The position numbers were made by a program, and so were the translations under genes. The notes under the pieces were generated by a model that did not search any database, was not told where the DNA came from, and worked only from the letters and a program-made list of their open reading frames with translations. Positions 4,918 through 5,235 of a stretch of 5,235 nucleotides of DNA are shown here, in pieces (within the stretch, counting starts at the first letter, position 1; every line of letters begins with the position of its first letter). The stretch comes from Candidatus Bathyarchaeota archaeon (GTDB lineage: Archaea > Asgardarchaeota > Lokiarchaeia > Sigyniarchaeales > Sigyniarchaeaceae): positions 1 to 5,235 of the forward strand of contig WJJB01000189.1 of assembly GCA_014729935.1 (NCBI GenBank), in the 5' to 3' direction.

Positions 4918-5235
4918 GATATTTCCTTGTTTTGATTTGGTGATGATAGGTCGCTCAATGTCTAGAACCGGGATGTTTTTATCCTTGAAGGTGTCCAAGT
5001 TGGTGGTGACGAGTTTTGCTCCAGTGACTCTCGAGATAGCCGCATTGATCGCTTCCTCCATTGATAGGTCTTGATCAATCCAATCCATGATTGGTTGGAG
5101 CATTTCTTGGTTCATTTGCATGATTTGGAGGTTCGTCCTACGAAGGAGATCCGCGCGTTTCCTGGCGACGGACACACCCGATGTCTCCCGGTAATACGTG
5201 TAGATATTCAGAAAAGCAATGGGGGAGATGTACCC
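4915..5235 (-). CDS. PIN-domain protein, VapC-like toxin, 5' end outside the window
   Basis: The frame is open to the right edge, so 106 residues are visible and the N-terminus, with the first catalytic Asp, is missing. A GTG at 5175 is internal, because clear PIN sequence precedes it: GYISPIAFLNIYTYYRETSG. The later core is MEEAINAAISRV, then GAKLVTTNLDTF, matching the usual DAxIAA and LVTxD/NxDF strand of VapC-type ribonucleases. Such toxins cleave tRNA or other RNA using three or four acidic residues and Mg2+. Here the conserved Glu in the S-x-I-x-x-x-E segment is Asn, and the Asp before the AIxAA helix is Glu, so activity may be altered or lost. Asn in TTNLDTF is common in the family. The gene precedes the AbrB gene by 8 bases, the reverse of normal vapBC order. 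The family call is fairly firm; the toxin function is not. Confidence 0.75.
   Translation of the reverse strand, partial: GYISPIAFLNIYTYYRETSGVSVARKRADLLRRTNLQIMQMNQEMLQPIMDWIDQDLSMEEAINAAISRVTGAKLVTTNLDTFKDKNIPVLDIERPIITKSKQGNI

Noticed and set aside
5173..5175. GTG as the start codon of the PIN gene
   Set aside because: The frame continues upstream to the window edge with recognisable PIN sequence (SPIAFLNIYTYY), so the gene is truncated by the window rather than starting here.
1..5235. CRISPR array, insertion sequence or attachment-site repeats
   Set aside because: No regularly spaced direct repeats, transposase signatures or paired terminal inverted repeats were found by reading both strands.

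Overview
The window looks archaeal, most likely Asgard (Lokiarchaeota/Thorarchaeota/Heimdallarchaeota-type lineages). The evidence is a compact, eukaryote-like Ras/Rab-type small GTPase with all five G-motifs, an amino-acid biosynthesis reductase of the type common in archaea (ArgC/LysY with an HRHTAEI signature), A/T-rich TATA-like boxes upstream of genes, and uninterrupted, tightly packed genes, some preceded by Shine-Dalgarno (SD) sequences. Base composition is near 50% G+C by eye. A more exact lineage cannot be read from the sequence.

Layout. Positions 1-238 hold no certain gene: there may be the tail of an upstream reading frame, then an A/T-rich promoter region and a long leader rich in palindromes. 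A single plus-strand gene, the small GTPase, follows (239-781) and ends in a palindrome plus T-run terminator. Everything else is on the minus strand. In transcription order this is a PIN-domain protein cut by the right edge (4915 to beyond 5235), an AbrB/MazE-fold antitoxin-like protein (4718-4906), a beta-class DNA methyltransferase (3773-4714), an ArgC/LysY reductase (2629-3693), and a 12-helix GPH-family (MelB-like) symporter (914-2470). The GTPase and the symporter are convergent.

How the genes relate. PIN, AbrB and methyltransferase are separated by 8 and 3 bases, and the AbrB SD overlaps the PIN stop codon. This is almost certainly one operon: a toxin-antitoxin-like pair in the unusual toxin-first order, followed by a solitary methyltransferase. 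The PIN protein appears to lack a usual catalytic glutamate. ArgC/LysY and the symporter each have their own upstream gap with promoter-like sequence and appear to be independent metabolic genes. No other arginine or lysine biosynthesis gene is visible.

Most notable points: the GTPase has Glu at the Gln61 position and no C-terminal lipidation cysteine; the PIN-AbrB-methyltransferase module is unusual; and the symporter has lost several residues that MelB uses for cation and sugar binding. No rRNA, tRNA, insertion sequence or CRISPR array was seen.
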